DNA of 64,000 nt from a virus, in IMG/VR virus record IMGVR_UViG_3300042935_001795, positions 1-64,000 of that record. One strand, 5' to 3'. Of the stretch, positions 15,160 through 23,665 are shown one piece after another; position 1 is the first letter of the stretch, and the number at the start of each line of letters is the position of its first letter. Position numbers and translations under genes: made by a program. The notes under the pieces were generated by a model, which had not been told where the DNA came from, did no database searches, and saw nothing but the letters and a program-made list of their open reading frames with translations.

Positions 15160-16785
15160 TTATGCCTCACAGCTTGAACATTCAAGAATGTCTCTTGCAA
15201 AAGACTGGGCTGAACTTTGACTAAATTGATAGTATAATGTTTTAACCCCTTCCTCATGAGCATAAAGGTATAGTGTATTAATATCCTTAGCCGAAACTGA
15301 TGGATGTATCATTAGATTTAGTGACTGCGATTGGTCAATGAAATGTTGTCTTTGTGCCGCTTGTAGTACTATTTCCTTTGGACTGATTTCAACAAAAGAT
15401 TTAAAAACCTCTTTAGTTGGAAAGTCTAAATGCTGTACACTTCCGTCACGTTTTAATATTCCTTCCCAAACATCTGGCGTATTTAAACCATATTTGTCCA
15501 GCTCTTGAATTAAGAAAGGATTTTTGTAAATAGTTTTTGACTTGGCAAGGTCTTTGATAAAATAATTAGATTTGATTGGTTCAATTCCCATACTTACCTG
15601 TCCTAAAATAAATGAACTACTTTTGGTTGGTGCAATTGCAATTAGGGTAGTGTTAGCGTATCCTGGTCGGATTGATTTGTAACCTTTCTCGTCATGTAAT
15701 AATCTAGAAGCCGCTTCGCTCTTTTCCTTTAGTGTTGAAAAGATTTCATGGTTTAATTGTTTTGCTTGAAGTGAATCAAAACTGATTAATTTAGATTGAA
15801 ACAGGGAATGATAACCTAAAACTCCAAGTCCTAATGCTCTGTGGTCATTTGCAAATCTCCATGCTCTTTTCATTCCAGGCATATTATAAGATTTATTTAT
15901 AAACTCATTCATAACTGCATTCAAGAACATTGTGTAAACTTCAATCGCATCAGTTTCTTTAATTTCGTCCCAATGTAATAAATTGATAGAACCTAAACAA
16001 CATACAAATGAATTGAAACTGTCGGTTGGTAATTGTATTTCGCTACATAAATTACTTGCAGTGATTTCTAAACCTAACTCTTTGTATGGTGAATTATTGT
16101 TTGAGTTATCTTTAAACATGATATATGGAAAACCAAACTCATTACGTCTTTGAATTATTTTAGCCCAAATTTTACGTTTGTCTGCGTCTCCTGCCTTCAT
16201 ATCAGCGATCCAAGCGTCGGTAACTGTAACTCCATATTGTAGGTTTTGAATTGGATTTCCATCTGTTCCAATATCTAAAAATTCTAAAATGTCATTGTGT
16301 TCAACTGGTAACCAAACTGCACATGCTCCTCTTCTGGCCTCTGATTGTTTACATACATCAACTGTTGTATCATATAATCTGGCATAGTGTACTGGACCAT
16401 CTGCAGTTCCACCTGTCGAAATTTTAGTACCTCTTGCTCTGATGTTTCCTAAAAATGCCGAAGTTCCTCCTCCGTATTTTGACATCATTCCAATTTCTCT
16501 ACTACCATTTAAGATACTATCTAAAGTATCGTCTACGTTACTTCCATAACAACTAACCGGAAGTCCTTTGTCTTTTCCATAATTAATCCAAACTGGAGTT
16601 GATAAACTATAAAATCCTCTAGTCATATAGTCCTCAAACTTTTTTGCAAATCCTTCAATTTTTAAGTCCTTTTCTGCGGTATTTGCTACATCTTTAATTC
16701 GCTGCTCTGGAGATTCAGTAATATAGCCTCTAGATAAAAATGTTCTACTGTCTTCGTTAAGCCAGTAATTCTTCTCGTAATCCAT
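15160..16785 (-). CDS. nrdA: Ribonucleotide reductase class I large subunit, short form
   Basis: Reduces ribonucleoside diphosphates for dNTP synthesis with NrdB. The active-site set is complete: C79 (SCYGSN), N245-L-C247-S-E249 (NLCSEIQLP), C262/C263 near CCLGSINLL, and the C-terminal thioredoxin-interacting CSSC pair (536, 539). At 541 residues it is ~200 shorter than T4 NrdA (754): it begins at the catalytic barrel and has no N-terminal ATP-cone, so dATP feedback inhibition at that site should be absent. NrdB lies 23 nt upstream; a terminator follows. The ATG at 16785 is the only sensible start. Confidence 0.95.
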   Translation of the reverse strand: MDYEKNYWLNEDSRTFLSRGYITESPEQRIKDVANTAEKDLKIEGFAKKFEDYMTRGFYSLSTPVWINYGKDKGLPVSCYGSNVDDTLDSILNGSREIGMMSKYGGGTSAFLGNIRARGTKISTGGTADGPVHYARLYDTTVDVCKQSEARRGACAVWLPVEHNDILEFLDIGTDGNPIQNLQYGVTVTDAWIADMKAGDADKRKIWAKIIQRRNEFGFPYIMFKDNSNNNSPYKELGLEITASNLCSEIQLPTDSFNSFVCCLGSINLLHWDEIKETDAIEVYTMFLNAVMNEFINKSYNMPGMKRAWRFANDHRALGLGVLGYHSLFQSKLISFDSLQAKQLNHEIFSTLKEKSEAASRLLHDEKGYKSIRPGYANTTLIAIAPTKSSSFILGQVSMGIEPIKSNYFIKDLAKSKTIYKNPFLIQELDKYGLNTPDVWEGILKRDGSVQHLDFPTKEVFKSFVEISPKEIVLQAAQRQHFIDQSQSLNLMIHPSVSAKDINTLYLYAHEEGVKTLYYQFSQSSAQSFARDILECSSCEA

Positions 16786-16808
16786 TTAGTTTAATTTGTT
16801 TTTAAATT

Positions 16809-17786
16809 TTAAAATAAGTCGTCTTCGGTGATTGCCTTAGACTTTTTGTTGTAGTCAATTGATTTTTTGTAGAAGAAATCACCTTCTTTAGTTGAAAGAA
16901 TCTCAACATCGAACCATAGAGATTTTTCAATTTCTGTAAAATCAACTTCAAATACAGGTTTCATTCCAATTCGCTGTAGGGAATTATTAAAACGATTTTG
17001 AATAAATTGTTTGATAGTTTCTTTTGATAGGAAATCAAGTTCACCCTTTTCAAAAATCCAATCAAGAATTTTAACCTCTGCTAGGTATGCTTTTTTACAA
17101 GCAGAATCTATAAGTTGTTCGAATTCCTCATCAAACCATTCTGGGTTCTCTCTCTTAATAATGTTAATCAATTCAGATCCGAAGTTTCCATGGATTTCCT
17201 CCTCTTTACTAGTTGCTTCAACTACATTTGAAATACCTTTAAATAGGTTTTTCTCCTTGTTAAAAGACATCATAATAAAGAATTGACTAAATAAACTAAC
17301 ATGCTCTATAAACAATGAAAATAGCAGTACGGATTTCGTATACATTTTATTGTCTTTACTTCTTGTACCGTCCAAATACTTGCTTAAGTATGCAATTCTA
17401 TCTTTAATTGCTGGAATCTCTACTACATGCTGGAATTCGTCTTCTAATCCTAGGATTCTTAATAATTGTGCGTAAGCATCTTTGTGTCTCACTTCACTTT
17501 CTGCAAATGTCATACCAACATCTCCAATTTCAGTGATTGGCATTCTTTTGTAAAGATCTGCCCAAAAAGTTTTAACATTAACCTCAATTTGCGCAATTGC
17601 GAGCATCGATCTTTTAATTACTTCACGCTCTGAGTCAGATACTTTAGTCATAAAGTCATCAATATCTGTTGTAAAATTAAATTCAGTGTGAATCCAGTAT
17701 GAGTGACGGATTGCGTCCTTGTATGCTAATAGGGAAGGGTATTCGTAAGGTAAAATATTTATGCGTTTTTGAAAGATATTGCTCAT
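16809..17786 (-). CDS. nrdB: Ribonucleotide reductase class I small subunit
   Basis: Ferritin-like R2 subunit of 325 residues that provides the tyrosyl radical. Helices with the metal-ligand pattern are visible: IAQIEVNVKTF, FAESEVRHKDAY (ExxxH), and EEEIHGNFGSEL (ExxH). It ends EDDLF, the flexible hydrophobic tail with which R2 docks to R1. It is 23 nt upstream of nrdA and 35 nt downstream of the polymerase N-terminal gene, all in the DNA-precursor and replication unit ending at 15069. The first genes of that unit lie near 22.3 kb. Confidence 0.95.
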   Translation of the reverse strand: MSNIFQKRINILPYEYPSLLAYKDAIRHSYWIHTEFNFTTDIDDFMTKVSDSEREVIKRSMLAIAQIEVNVKTFWADLYKRMPITEIGDVGMTFAESEVRHKDAYAQLLRILGLEDEFQHVVEIPAIKDRIAYLSKYLDGTRSKDNKMYTKSVLLFSLFIEHVSLFSQFFIMMSFNKEKNLFKGISNVVEATSKEEEIHGNFGSELINIIKRENPEWFDEEFEQLIDSACKKAYLAEVKILDWIFEKGELDFLSKETIKQFIQNRFNNSLQRIGMKPVFEVDFTEIEKSLWFDVEILSTKEGDFFYKKSIDYNKKSKAITEDDLF

Positions 17787-17821
17787 TGATGGAGTTTTTT
17801 TTAGAAATTTATATATACGTT

Positions 17822-19219
17822 TTATTGGAGTAGTTTTTTCAACCGGTCTGCTTTTGTGAAATATTCATAAGAAGTTTTTTTATAATCTTTACGCTGTGCA
17901 TAAAGGTCACTTAATATTTTTCTTAGAATAGAATCCTCGGTCTTATAAACTACACCATTATCGCAAACAATAACCTCTTTATTCTTTCTGCGTTCTTCAA
18001 TTTCACTTTTATAAATCTTTTCAATATAAGCATCTGGAGATATATTGAACTGTCTCATGATCGAAGGGTATAGTGAAGCAAAATCGAATGCGCTTACACC
18101 TTCATAAAATCCTAAGATTGGTTCTTTTACGAATGCTCCAGCATATTGGCCATCTTTTTGACTGTCAGATTTCTCTTCACTTCCAATTCGCATTCCTTGC
18201 TCAGCAAGTTTTCTGGCCATAATTGCTTCAGTAACCGCCACTGGAGAACTTGCTTTATACAATGGCATATTAGTAATGTTTGCCAAGGTTAGTAGTACCT
18301 CCATCGACTTCAACTTCTGGTCAATGTAATATACAAGCACTGAATCGACAACATTGTAATATATGTACTTGACAAAGTTATCCCGGTATAAGTCCTGTAG
18401 TGAGCCAGTGAACTTGATTTTGTTAACGTTCAAGACTTGACTAGAAACATAATCCAAAGAGTTGGATTCCTTAACCTTTACAGTTCGGTCATATTTGTCA
18501 TACAATTGCATGTAGTCAAGAATTCCGATATGAAGAGGTCGACCGTCAGTATGATCGATTGAATTGGTCATACCAACTTCTTTAATATCAATTTGAAGTC
18601 TTTTACAACGATTAACAATATATTGCCAGTCATAGTTAATAAAATTCCACCCAGTCATCATTGGAAACTTTGGTAAGAATTTCATTAAGAATGTGTAAAC
18701 CATGTCATACTCAGACTTGAACTTATGGTACTTAAATTCCCAATCCTGATCAAAGTCTTTAAAATACTCATTGGTATCGTCTTGAATCTTTTGGATTTTA
18801 TCCGAAGCCATATCCTCTAAACCTAAAACAATTGCTTTACGATCTGGAGTAATTATTGAGAATGAAAGAATTCTACTTTTGGCCTCTTCGGCTTTTGGAA
18901 AGCCATCGACAATTTCAGTTTCAATATCGACAAAATACGTCTTTGGCATATTATATGCTGTTAGGTCTTTTTTGTCCTTCTCTGAAAGATTATCTAAAAA
19001 ATAAAGGATTGAAAACTTATTAAATTGTTTTCCATATCCTAATTTAACAGGTCGGCCATCCCAGTTTTTATACTCTGGGCTTGCTGCTCTGTCTTTTTCA
19101 TCACAAACATACCAATTTTGGAATTTGTCCACTGGATATTGTTTGAATGCTACTTCTCCCTTGTCATTGTAGTATGAAATGATAACATCTTTTTCACGCT
19201 GTTCGATGTCTAAAATCAT
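17822..19219 (-). CDS. 43: DNA polymerase family B, N-terminal piece (exonuclease and motif A)
   Basis: Contains the proofreading exonuclease motifs: Exo I YFVDIETE (D98, E100), Exo II GWNFINYDWQY, and Exo III YNVVD (Y288, D292). Polymerase motif A is DFASLYPSI at 379-387. It then stops after a fingers-like helix (YAQRKDYKKTSYEYF). Motifs B and C are in the separate gene at 9808-11004, about 6.8 kb away, so this is a split gp43. The stop codon is a clean gene end, and the intervening 6.8 kb of intact genes rules out a simple frameshift. The dUTPase gene overlaps the start by one base. Split gp43 genes with a break in the fingers are known in some T4-like Aeromonas phages. Confidence 0.93.
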   Translation of the reverse strand: MILDIEQREKDVIISYYNDKGEVAFKQYPVDKFQNWYVCDEKDRAASPEYKNWDGRPVKLGYGKQFNKFSILYFLDNLSEKDKKDLTAYNMPKTYFVDIETEIVDGFPKAEEAKSRILSFSIITPDRKAIVLGLEDMASDKIQKIQDDTNEYFKDFDQDWEFKYHKFKSEYDMVYTFLMKFLPKFPMMTGWNFINYDWQYIVNRCKRLQIDIKEVGMTNSIDHTDGRPLHIGILDYMQLYDKYDRTVKVKESNSLDYVSSQVLNVNKIKFTGSLQDLYRDNFVKYIYYNVVDSVLVYYIDQKLKSMEVLLTLANITNMPLYKASSPVAVTEAIMARKLAEQGMRIGSEEKSDSQKDGQYAGAFVKEPILGFYEGVSAFDFASLYPSIMRQFNISPDAYIEKIYKSEIEERRKNKEVIVCDNGVVYKTEDSILRKILSDLYAQRKDYKKTSYEYFTKADRLKKLLQ

Positions 19220-19686
19220 TAATATCCTCTTTTTTGACGGTTAACATTTTCTTCTGCTTTCGCGAAGTAATAATTGTAAGCTGTTTTTGCATCTAATCCG
19301 ATTGAAGATGCATAATTTATAAAGAAATGTAGTATGTCTACCCATTCCATATAAAGTTCTTTTTTGTCCTCTTCTGATAGGTCGGAAACTTTCATAGTTT
19401 CATACTTTGCAAAGTCTTTTTTCCAGTATTTCCAAACTGCATTTCCACTACCATCTTTAATACCTCCAAGGGCATCGGTCATCTCGTGAATTTCATCAAC
19501 TACTGCGTGTGTATTAACATGCCAAAAGTTCATAATTTCTCTGATTGACATGTTTTCAAAATTAAAACCATAAGTTTGCTCTTGCATCCTCTTTTGGTTT
19601 TCCATAATATCCGCCAGGTGGGTGGTCGAATTTGAATAGAAGTCTTGGACTTCCAGGTCTTTACATTGATTGTCTATATTTGCCAT
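19219..19686 (-). CDS. All-alpha dUTPase/MazG-like NTP pyrophosphatase
   Basis: 155 residues with the dimeric dUTPase signature: FWHVNTHAVVDEIHEMTDA (helix with the acidic metal ligands) and ELYMEWVDILHFFINYAS (ExxD). Such enzymes hydrolyse dUTP (and in T4 gp56 also dCTP) to the monophosphate, keeping unmodified nucleotides out of phage DNA. It lies next to the polymerase N-terminal piece and the base-modification-like gene at 19729, consistent with a role in controlling pyrimidine pools. Substrate preference (dUTP versus dCTP) cannot be told from sequence. Confidence 0.82.
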   Translation of the reverse strand: MANIDNQCKDLEVQDFYSNSTTHLADIMENQKRMQEQTYGFNFENMSIREIMNFWHVNTHAVVDEIHEMTDALGGIKDGSGNAVWKYWKKDFAKYETMKVSDLSEEDKKELYMEWVDILHFFINYASSIGLDAKTAYNYYFAKAEENVNRQKRGY

Positions 19687-19728
19687 AAGTTTTTTATATA
19701 ATAGTTTTATAGGTAATTTTGAACTTGT

Positions 19729-20916
19729 TTAAAATAAACATGAACTTTTAAATGATACGTTTTCAACCTCGCATGATTCACCAATTTGCTCTTTTGAAAT
19801 TGGAGCATTTGCTCGGTTCAAGGCCATCTTTTTACTATCTCTAAGTCTTAGAAATACACCAAATTGACAACAACTAATTTCAGTACCAAACGTAGTAAAC
19901 CTTCCAGTCTCTGTGATTGTTTCTAAATAGTCAAGATTCTCTCCAGTAAAATCAAAGAATTCATGTTGAGTGTCCCGGATTTGTCTGATGACTTTAGCTC
20001 CAACATCAGATGAAATTGAAAAACCTAAATCTTCATAGAACCAGTTGATTGTGGTCATTGCTCCAACTCCAGGTGCAACAAAGTCATCGTCTTCGTTAAG
20101 ATTTCCAGATAGACTATTTGGTCGCAATAGATCAGGAGTCCCAATTTCAGGCATTCGGGCAAGGTTGGTACTAAAGTGATATCCATAATAGTTTCCAATT
20201 CCTCGATGTGATGTTAGAAAGTCGAAAGACTCTTCCATTGTTGGTTTCTTGGCGTAGAATTCTGCGAAACGTGGACCTAGTAAGGTAAACCAAAAAAACA
20301 TATCGCTTGTTCGACTCTGTCTGGTTGGATCTGGTTCGGCATTGATTAATATATCATAAGGAGTTTTAAGAACTCGGGCATGGTTTCTCGATTCGGTCTG
20401 CAAACTTGTTCGTAATTCTGTAGTACCATAAATCTTTTCTCCACGTCTCCTTGCATTCTCCATATTAACCATGCAATGCAGAACATACTTCTCATCATTA
20501 ACTAATCGGTCATATTTAACAAATGGAAATCCAGTGTCGTGTGTTAATAGACTAATTGTATTTGACGGTCCATAGAATTTTACAATTGCTGCATTAATTA
20601 GTCGGTCTTCAAAGGTACATTCTGGATTGTAGAAGACATTTTCGTTTAACCAAATAATCTCGTCGTGAAACGAACGATTTGGGTGGAAGTATGGAACTGA
20701 TCGTCCCTCTACAATAAATCCATGCCCAAATTTGTCCTCTCCAGTACCTTCGCGATGTCTAAATGTATCGAAGGTGCATGTTTTTGCAAAACGAACTTCA
20801 TATTCTCTTCGATTCATTTCATGAATAAAATCTCGAAGTAATTGCTTTTTTTCTGCTGGTATTAAATCCAACAGCGCCTGAGAATCCATCTCAAGCAGTT
20901 TTTTATTTGAAGTCAT
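19729..20916 (-). CDS. HhH-glycosylase-like protein, possible thymine hypermodification enzyme
   Basis: Residues 239-256 (GIGNYYGYHFSTNLARMP) and 277-286 (DDFVAPGVGA) resemble the GIG helix-hairpin-helix and the D...GPG motif of alpha-glutamyl/putrescinyl-thymine pyrophosphorylase-like proteins, predicted to attach amine-containing groups to 5-hydroxymethyl-uracil-derived bases in phage DNA. The match is from memory and only partial. The middle (MNRREYEVRFAK, NARRRGEKIYG) is basic, fitting DNA binding. The C-terminus SFKSSCLF ends in a hydrophobic tail. It is flanked by a dUTPase and a T4 beta-glucosyltransferase-like gene. A non-catalytic nucleic-acid-binding protein remains possible. Confidence 0.45.
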   Translation of the reverse strand: MTSNKKLLEMDSQALLDLIPAEKKQLLRDFIHEMNRREYEVRFAKTCTFDTFRHREGTGEDKFGHGFIVEGRSVPYFHPNRSFHDEIIWLNENVFYNPECTFEDRLINAAIVKFYGPSNTISLLTHDTGFPFVKYDRLVNDEKYVLHCMVNMENARRRGEKIYGTTELRTSLQTESRNHARVLKTPYDILINAEPDPTRQSRTSDMFFWFTLLGPRFAEFYAKKPTMEESFDFLTSHRGIGNYYGYHFSTNLARMPEIGTPDLLRPNSLSGNLNEDDDFVAPGVGAMTTINWFYEDLGFSISSDVGAKVIRQIRDTQHEFFDFTGENLDYLETITETGRFTTFGTEISCCQFGVFLRLRDSKKMALNRANAPISKEQIGESCEVENVSFKSSCLF

Positions 20917-20918
20917 TT

Positions 20919-21956
20919 TTATATTTTATTTTTTAAAGTATCATTAAATTCTTTAAATATTCTTTTTAATTCTTGTTTTTGTTTAAGTATTAAATCTTCT
21001 GAATATAAACTTACTAATTTTTTAACATCTTCTCGAGATTCAACATATAATATACTTCTAAGTTTAGTATCTTTTATTAACTCTTTATTTGGGTCATATT
21101 CTATTGGAATTGCAGCTAGACAGTTAGAAGCTAGTGTTTCATAAAATCTAAAAGTAGTTGTATTACCCTGATGTTCTTCATCTGCAATTATAATACTCAC
21201 TTTAGATTCATCAATAACATTTAGCATTTCGGTATGCTTTAAAGGTAGAATTTGAGTAGCATTAATTTTTTTAGATTTATATCCAATTAAAATATTATTG
21301 CCATCATGTGGCATATACTTTTGTAATATTTGTTCTCTATAAGATTTTCTATTTCTACCAAAATAAACAACATCCCATTTTTTATTATTTTCAATTTCAA
21401 ATAATGCAGCATTTGGACTATTTATTTTATTTTGAAATAGGTCTTTAAACATATACTTAAAAAAATCAAAGTATATTATTTTATTAGGGTCTCCTTCCCA
21501 TCCATTGAATTGTTTAATGTCTTTTCCGGGAAATAATTGTATTGAATCTTTTATAAGATTATCCCAAGTTTTAACATGTTCTTGACAAAGATTAAATCTT
21601 TCTAAAGCTTTAGCTGGATTAATAGGTGGTAAATGAGGATCTGCGACTATATTATAAATCTGAACCTTTGCATTAGAAATACCCTCTACACAAGAAATCA
21701 TGTGGGATTTAATTCCTCCTCCAAAAAAGTTAGCACCGGACAATTGAATAAAAATTCCATCATATTCTTTCCACTCTGCTAGAGAAGCATCAATATAGAA
21801 GTCTTGGTCTTTGTTTGATCTGTTTTTTTGGCCTATTACATGGACTTCATGTCCTGCTTCAATTAGCGCCTTTCTAACATAATAGACTTCTAGTCCATTT
21901 GCTCTTTCTCTATGATGAGATGTATTTATAAAAAACGAAAGTATCCCAAATTTCAT
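20919..21956 (-). CDS. DNA beta-glucosyltransferase-like protein (T4 Bgt family)
   Basis: GT-B fold glycosyltransferase of 345 residues (T4 beta-glucosyltransferase has 351). Features recalled in the same order as T4 Bgt: an MK-x-hydrophobic start, ANFFGG (76-80; T4 INFFGG), a DPHLPP turn (T4 DIRLPF), WDVVYFGRNRKSYREQ (T4 DVIYGGSFRSGQRES), and FRFYETLASNCLAAIPIEYD (T4 VWETMASDAVMLIDEEFD). T4 Bgt transfers glucose from UDP-glucose to 5-hydroxymethylcytosine, shielding DNA from host nucleases. The acceptor here may be another base: the neighbour at 19729 has thymine-modification-like motifs. No signal peptide is present, so surface glycan transfer is less likely. Confidence 0.62.
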   Translation of the reverse strand: MKFGILSFFINTSHHRERANGLEVYYVRKALIEAGHEVHVIGQKNRSNKDQDFYIDASLAEWKEYDGIFIQLSGANFFGGGIKSHMISCVEGISNAKVQIYNIVADPHLPPINPAKALERFNLCQEHVKTWDNLIKDSIQLFPGKDIKQFNGWEGDPNKIIYFDFFKYMFKDLFQNKINSPNAALFEIENNKKWDVVYFGRNRKSYREQILQKYMPHDGNNILIGYKSKKINATQILPLKHTEMLNVIDESKVSIIIADEEHQGNTTTFRFYETLASNCLAAIPIEYDPNKELIKDTKLRSILYVESREDVKKLVSLYSEDLILKQKQELKRIFKEFNDTLKNKI

Positions 21957-21957
21957 C

Positions 21958-22356
21958 CTATTTTTGTACTAATTTAGACACAATGTTAACCAATTCAACT
22001 TCAGGACAGTTTTCCTGAATGATTTGATATTGTATAGGGTCATCTTCAAAAAACCTGGAAACAATAACACCTTCACCTTTTAAACGGTTGATTGTATGTG
22101 CTTTGTGATGTCCAGAATGTCTTCTTGCCGCAACGGTATGGTTTCCACGTTCCTCAAGAGTCATTGGATTAAAATACACCTTGCATTTAATTCCTCTCTC
22201 TTTAAGGATTGCGCGAACCTCATCCTGTTCATCAACGCATCTTCCAGTAATAACAAAATCTGTTGTTGCTCTTGGAGTTATTCCAATTGAAATTACTCCG
22301 TCAAAATCGTATCCGTAGATATCGCTTGGTTTTTTGGTTTTAAAAATATTTAACAT
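21958..22356 (-). CDS. HAD-superfamily phosphatase-like protein, 132 aa
   Basis: Motif I DFDGV (D17 nucleophile, D19) and motif II VITGR (T37) of HAD hydrolases are present, as in small nucleotidase or polynucleotide-phosphatase domains. Basic His/Lys-rich residues (ARRHSGHHKAH) follow the middle. The C-terminal acidic motif SRFFEDDP fits HAD motif IV. It is the first gene downstream of the terminator at 22372 and precedes the glycosyltransferase by 2 nt. Substrate (nucleotide or nucleic-acid 3' phosphate) is unknown. Confidence 0.68.
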   Translation of the reverse strand: MLNIFKTKKPSDIYGYDFDGVISIGITPRATTDFVITGRCVDEQDEVRAILKERGIKCKVYFNPMTLEERGNHTVAARRHSGHHKAHTINRLKGEGVIVSRFFEDDPIQYQIIQENCPEVELVNIVSKLVQK

Positions 22357-22371
22357 GCTTAAAGTTTTGAT

Positions 22372-22401
22372 AAAAAAAGGGAGAGTTATTTCTCTCCCTT
22401 T
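22372..22401 (-). terminator. Intrinsic terminator after inositol-phosphate synthase
   Basis: 10-bp stem AAAGGGAGAG / CTCTCCCTTT (22376-22385 with 22392-22401), 6-nt loop, with seven A residues on the plus strand giving a U run on the minus strand. Confidence 0.88.
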
Positions 22402-22422
22402 AGGTTAATGTAATTTTTAGAC

Positions 22423-23610
22423 TTATTTTGTTTTAGCAACTAACTGTTTTCTTGTAGAATCTGTTAGGCGTCTTGCTGCCAATTCAGTACATTCATAAAC
22501 AGCGTCAGCAAACATCATCTGGTCTGGTGGGGTTTTTTGTGTAAATGCTGAAGGACCTCTTAAGGCTCCTACAACTCCTAATTCTCTTGCAACTCTTAAG
22601 TAACGAACTGCGTCAATTACAACTCCTGCAGAGTTTGGAGAGTCTTGTACACTTAATTGAGCATCAAAAAGAACTGGTGCTCCACCGAATCCTGTAAGTT
22701 CTAAACGGAAGTTAGCAACTTTATTATCACCATAGAATGCGATATACTCAGAAGGACCTGCATGTAAGAATGAATCTTCAGTTGAGATTCCTCTAATTTC
22801 GTTTTGAGCACGAATAACATTTTCTTTAGAAATCTTTTTAGATGCTAGACGAGATTTGTCTTCCATGTTTAAGAAATCTGTGTTACCTCCAACATTTCTT
22901 TGGATGTGCGCTTTTACGTGATGTCCTCTTTCAAAGGCAAGTTCTTGTAACATTTGAGAAAGAATACTTGCTCCAAATTGAGAACGCATATCATCACCGA
23001 TGATTGGAATACCTGCATCGATAAATCTTTGCTCCCAAGCTGGGTCAGATGCGATAAAAACTGGAATACAGTTTACTAGTGAGATTCCTGTTTCAAGACA
23101 AATTTCAGCCCAGAATTCAGTTGTTTTTTGAGAACCTACTGGTAAGTAGTTAATTAGTACCTCAACTCCATGGTCTTTTAATTTGGCAATGATTGAATCC
23201 TTCCATTCACGTGCTTTTTTTGTTGTCCAATTTGTACGATTAATATCGGTAGTATTTCTTAAATACTCGTCAACTAAGAAACGATTTTGTTCTGGATAAT
23301 TATCCATAAGGGCTGCATAACCATCAATTACTGGAGCCTCATAAACTGGTGCTTTACTAGTAATAACATCAACGATGTCCCATGCAGAGTTTGGTCTTTG
23401 TTTAAGTGCATATCCTAGTGTTTGATTAACTTTACGTTCATCAATTTCGAATCCACAAACAAATTCAATATTTTCTGCTTTGTAACCTCCAATATCGGAC
23501 TTCATCATTCCGGTAATATCATTTGGATTCTCTGTGTAATATTGTACACCTTCAACTAATGATTTAGCGCAATTTCCAGTCCCAATAATTCCTACTTTAA
23601 TTTTGTTCAT
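22423..23610 (-). CDS. myo-Inositol-1-phosphate synthase
   Basis: NAD-dependent isomerase that makes 1D-myo-inositol 3-phosphate from glucose 6-phosphate. The N-terminus KVGIIGTGNCAKSLVEG is the MIPS dinucleotide-binding motif, and the 395-residue length matches the prokaryotic/archaeal type; GDDMRSQFGASILSQ and RNVGGNTDFLNM are conserved in the family. Bacteroidota use such enzymes to make inositol lipids, so a phage copy could affect host envelope chemistry, support sugar-phosphate supply or feed modification. It is the last gene of the unit ending at 22372. It is unusual in a phage. A candidate promoter AACAAGTATAAA is 25 nt upstream. Confidence 0.9.
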   Translation of the reverse strand: MNKIKVGIIGTGNCAKSLVEGVQYYTENPNDITGMMKSDIGGYKAENIEFVCGFEIDERKVNQTLGYALKQRPNSAWDIVDVITSKAPVYEAPVIDGYAALMDNYPEQNRFLVDEYLRNTTDINRTNWTTKKAREWKDSIIAKLKDHGVEVLINYLPVGSQKTTEFWAEICLETGISLVNCIPVFIASDPAWEQRFIDAGIPIIGDDMRSQFGASILSQMLQELAFERGHHVKAHIQRNVGGNTDFLNMEDKSRLASKKISKENVIRAQNEIRGISTEDSFLHAGPSEYIAFYGDNKVANFRLELTGFGGAPVLFDAQLSVQDSPNSAGVVIDAVRYLRVARELGVVGALRGPSAFTQKTPPDQMMFADAVYECTELAARRLTDSTRKQLVAKTK

Positions 23611-23634
23611 TGTTTTAAAATTTAATTTATAATT

Positions 23635-23647
23635 TTTATACTTGTTT
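23635..23647 (-). promoter_or_regulatory. Candidate early/middle promoter AAACAAGTATAAA
   Basis: Minus strand reads AAACAAGTATAAA, ending 24 nt before the MIPS ATG. The 12-mer AACAAGTATAAA recurs at 27495-27506 at the same distance upstream of the Ro60-like gene. Two sites in one window is weak support in AT-rich DNA. Confidence 0.35.
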
Positions 23648-23665
23648 TATTTAAAAAGTTTCAAA

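Noticed and set aside
11004-17822. An intein or homing endonuclease between the two polymerase pieces
   Set aside because: All intervening genes are recognisable or in unrelated groups and none has LAGLIDADG, GIY-YIG or HNH motifs that I can see.
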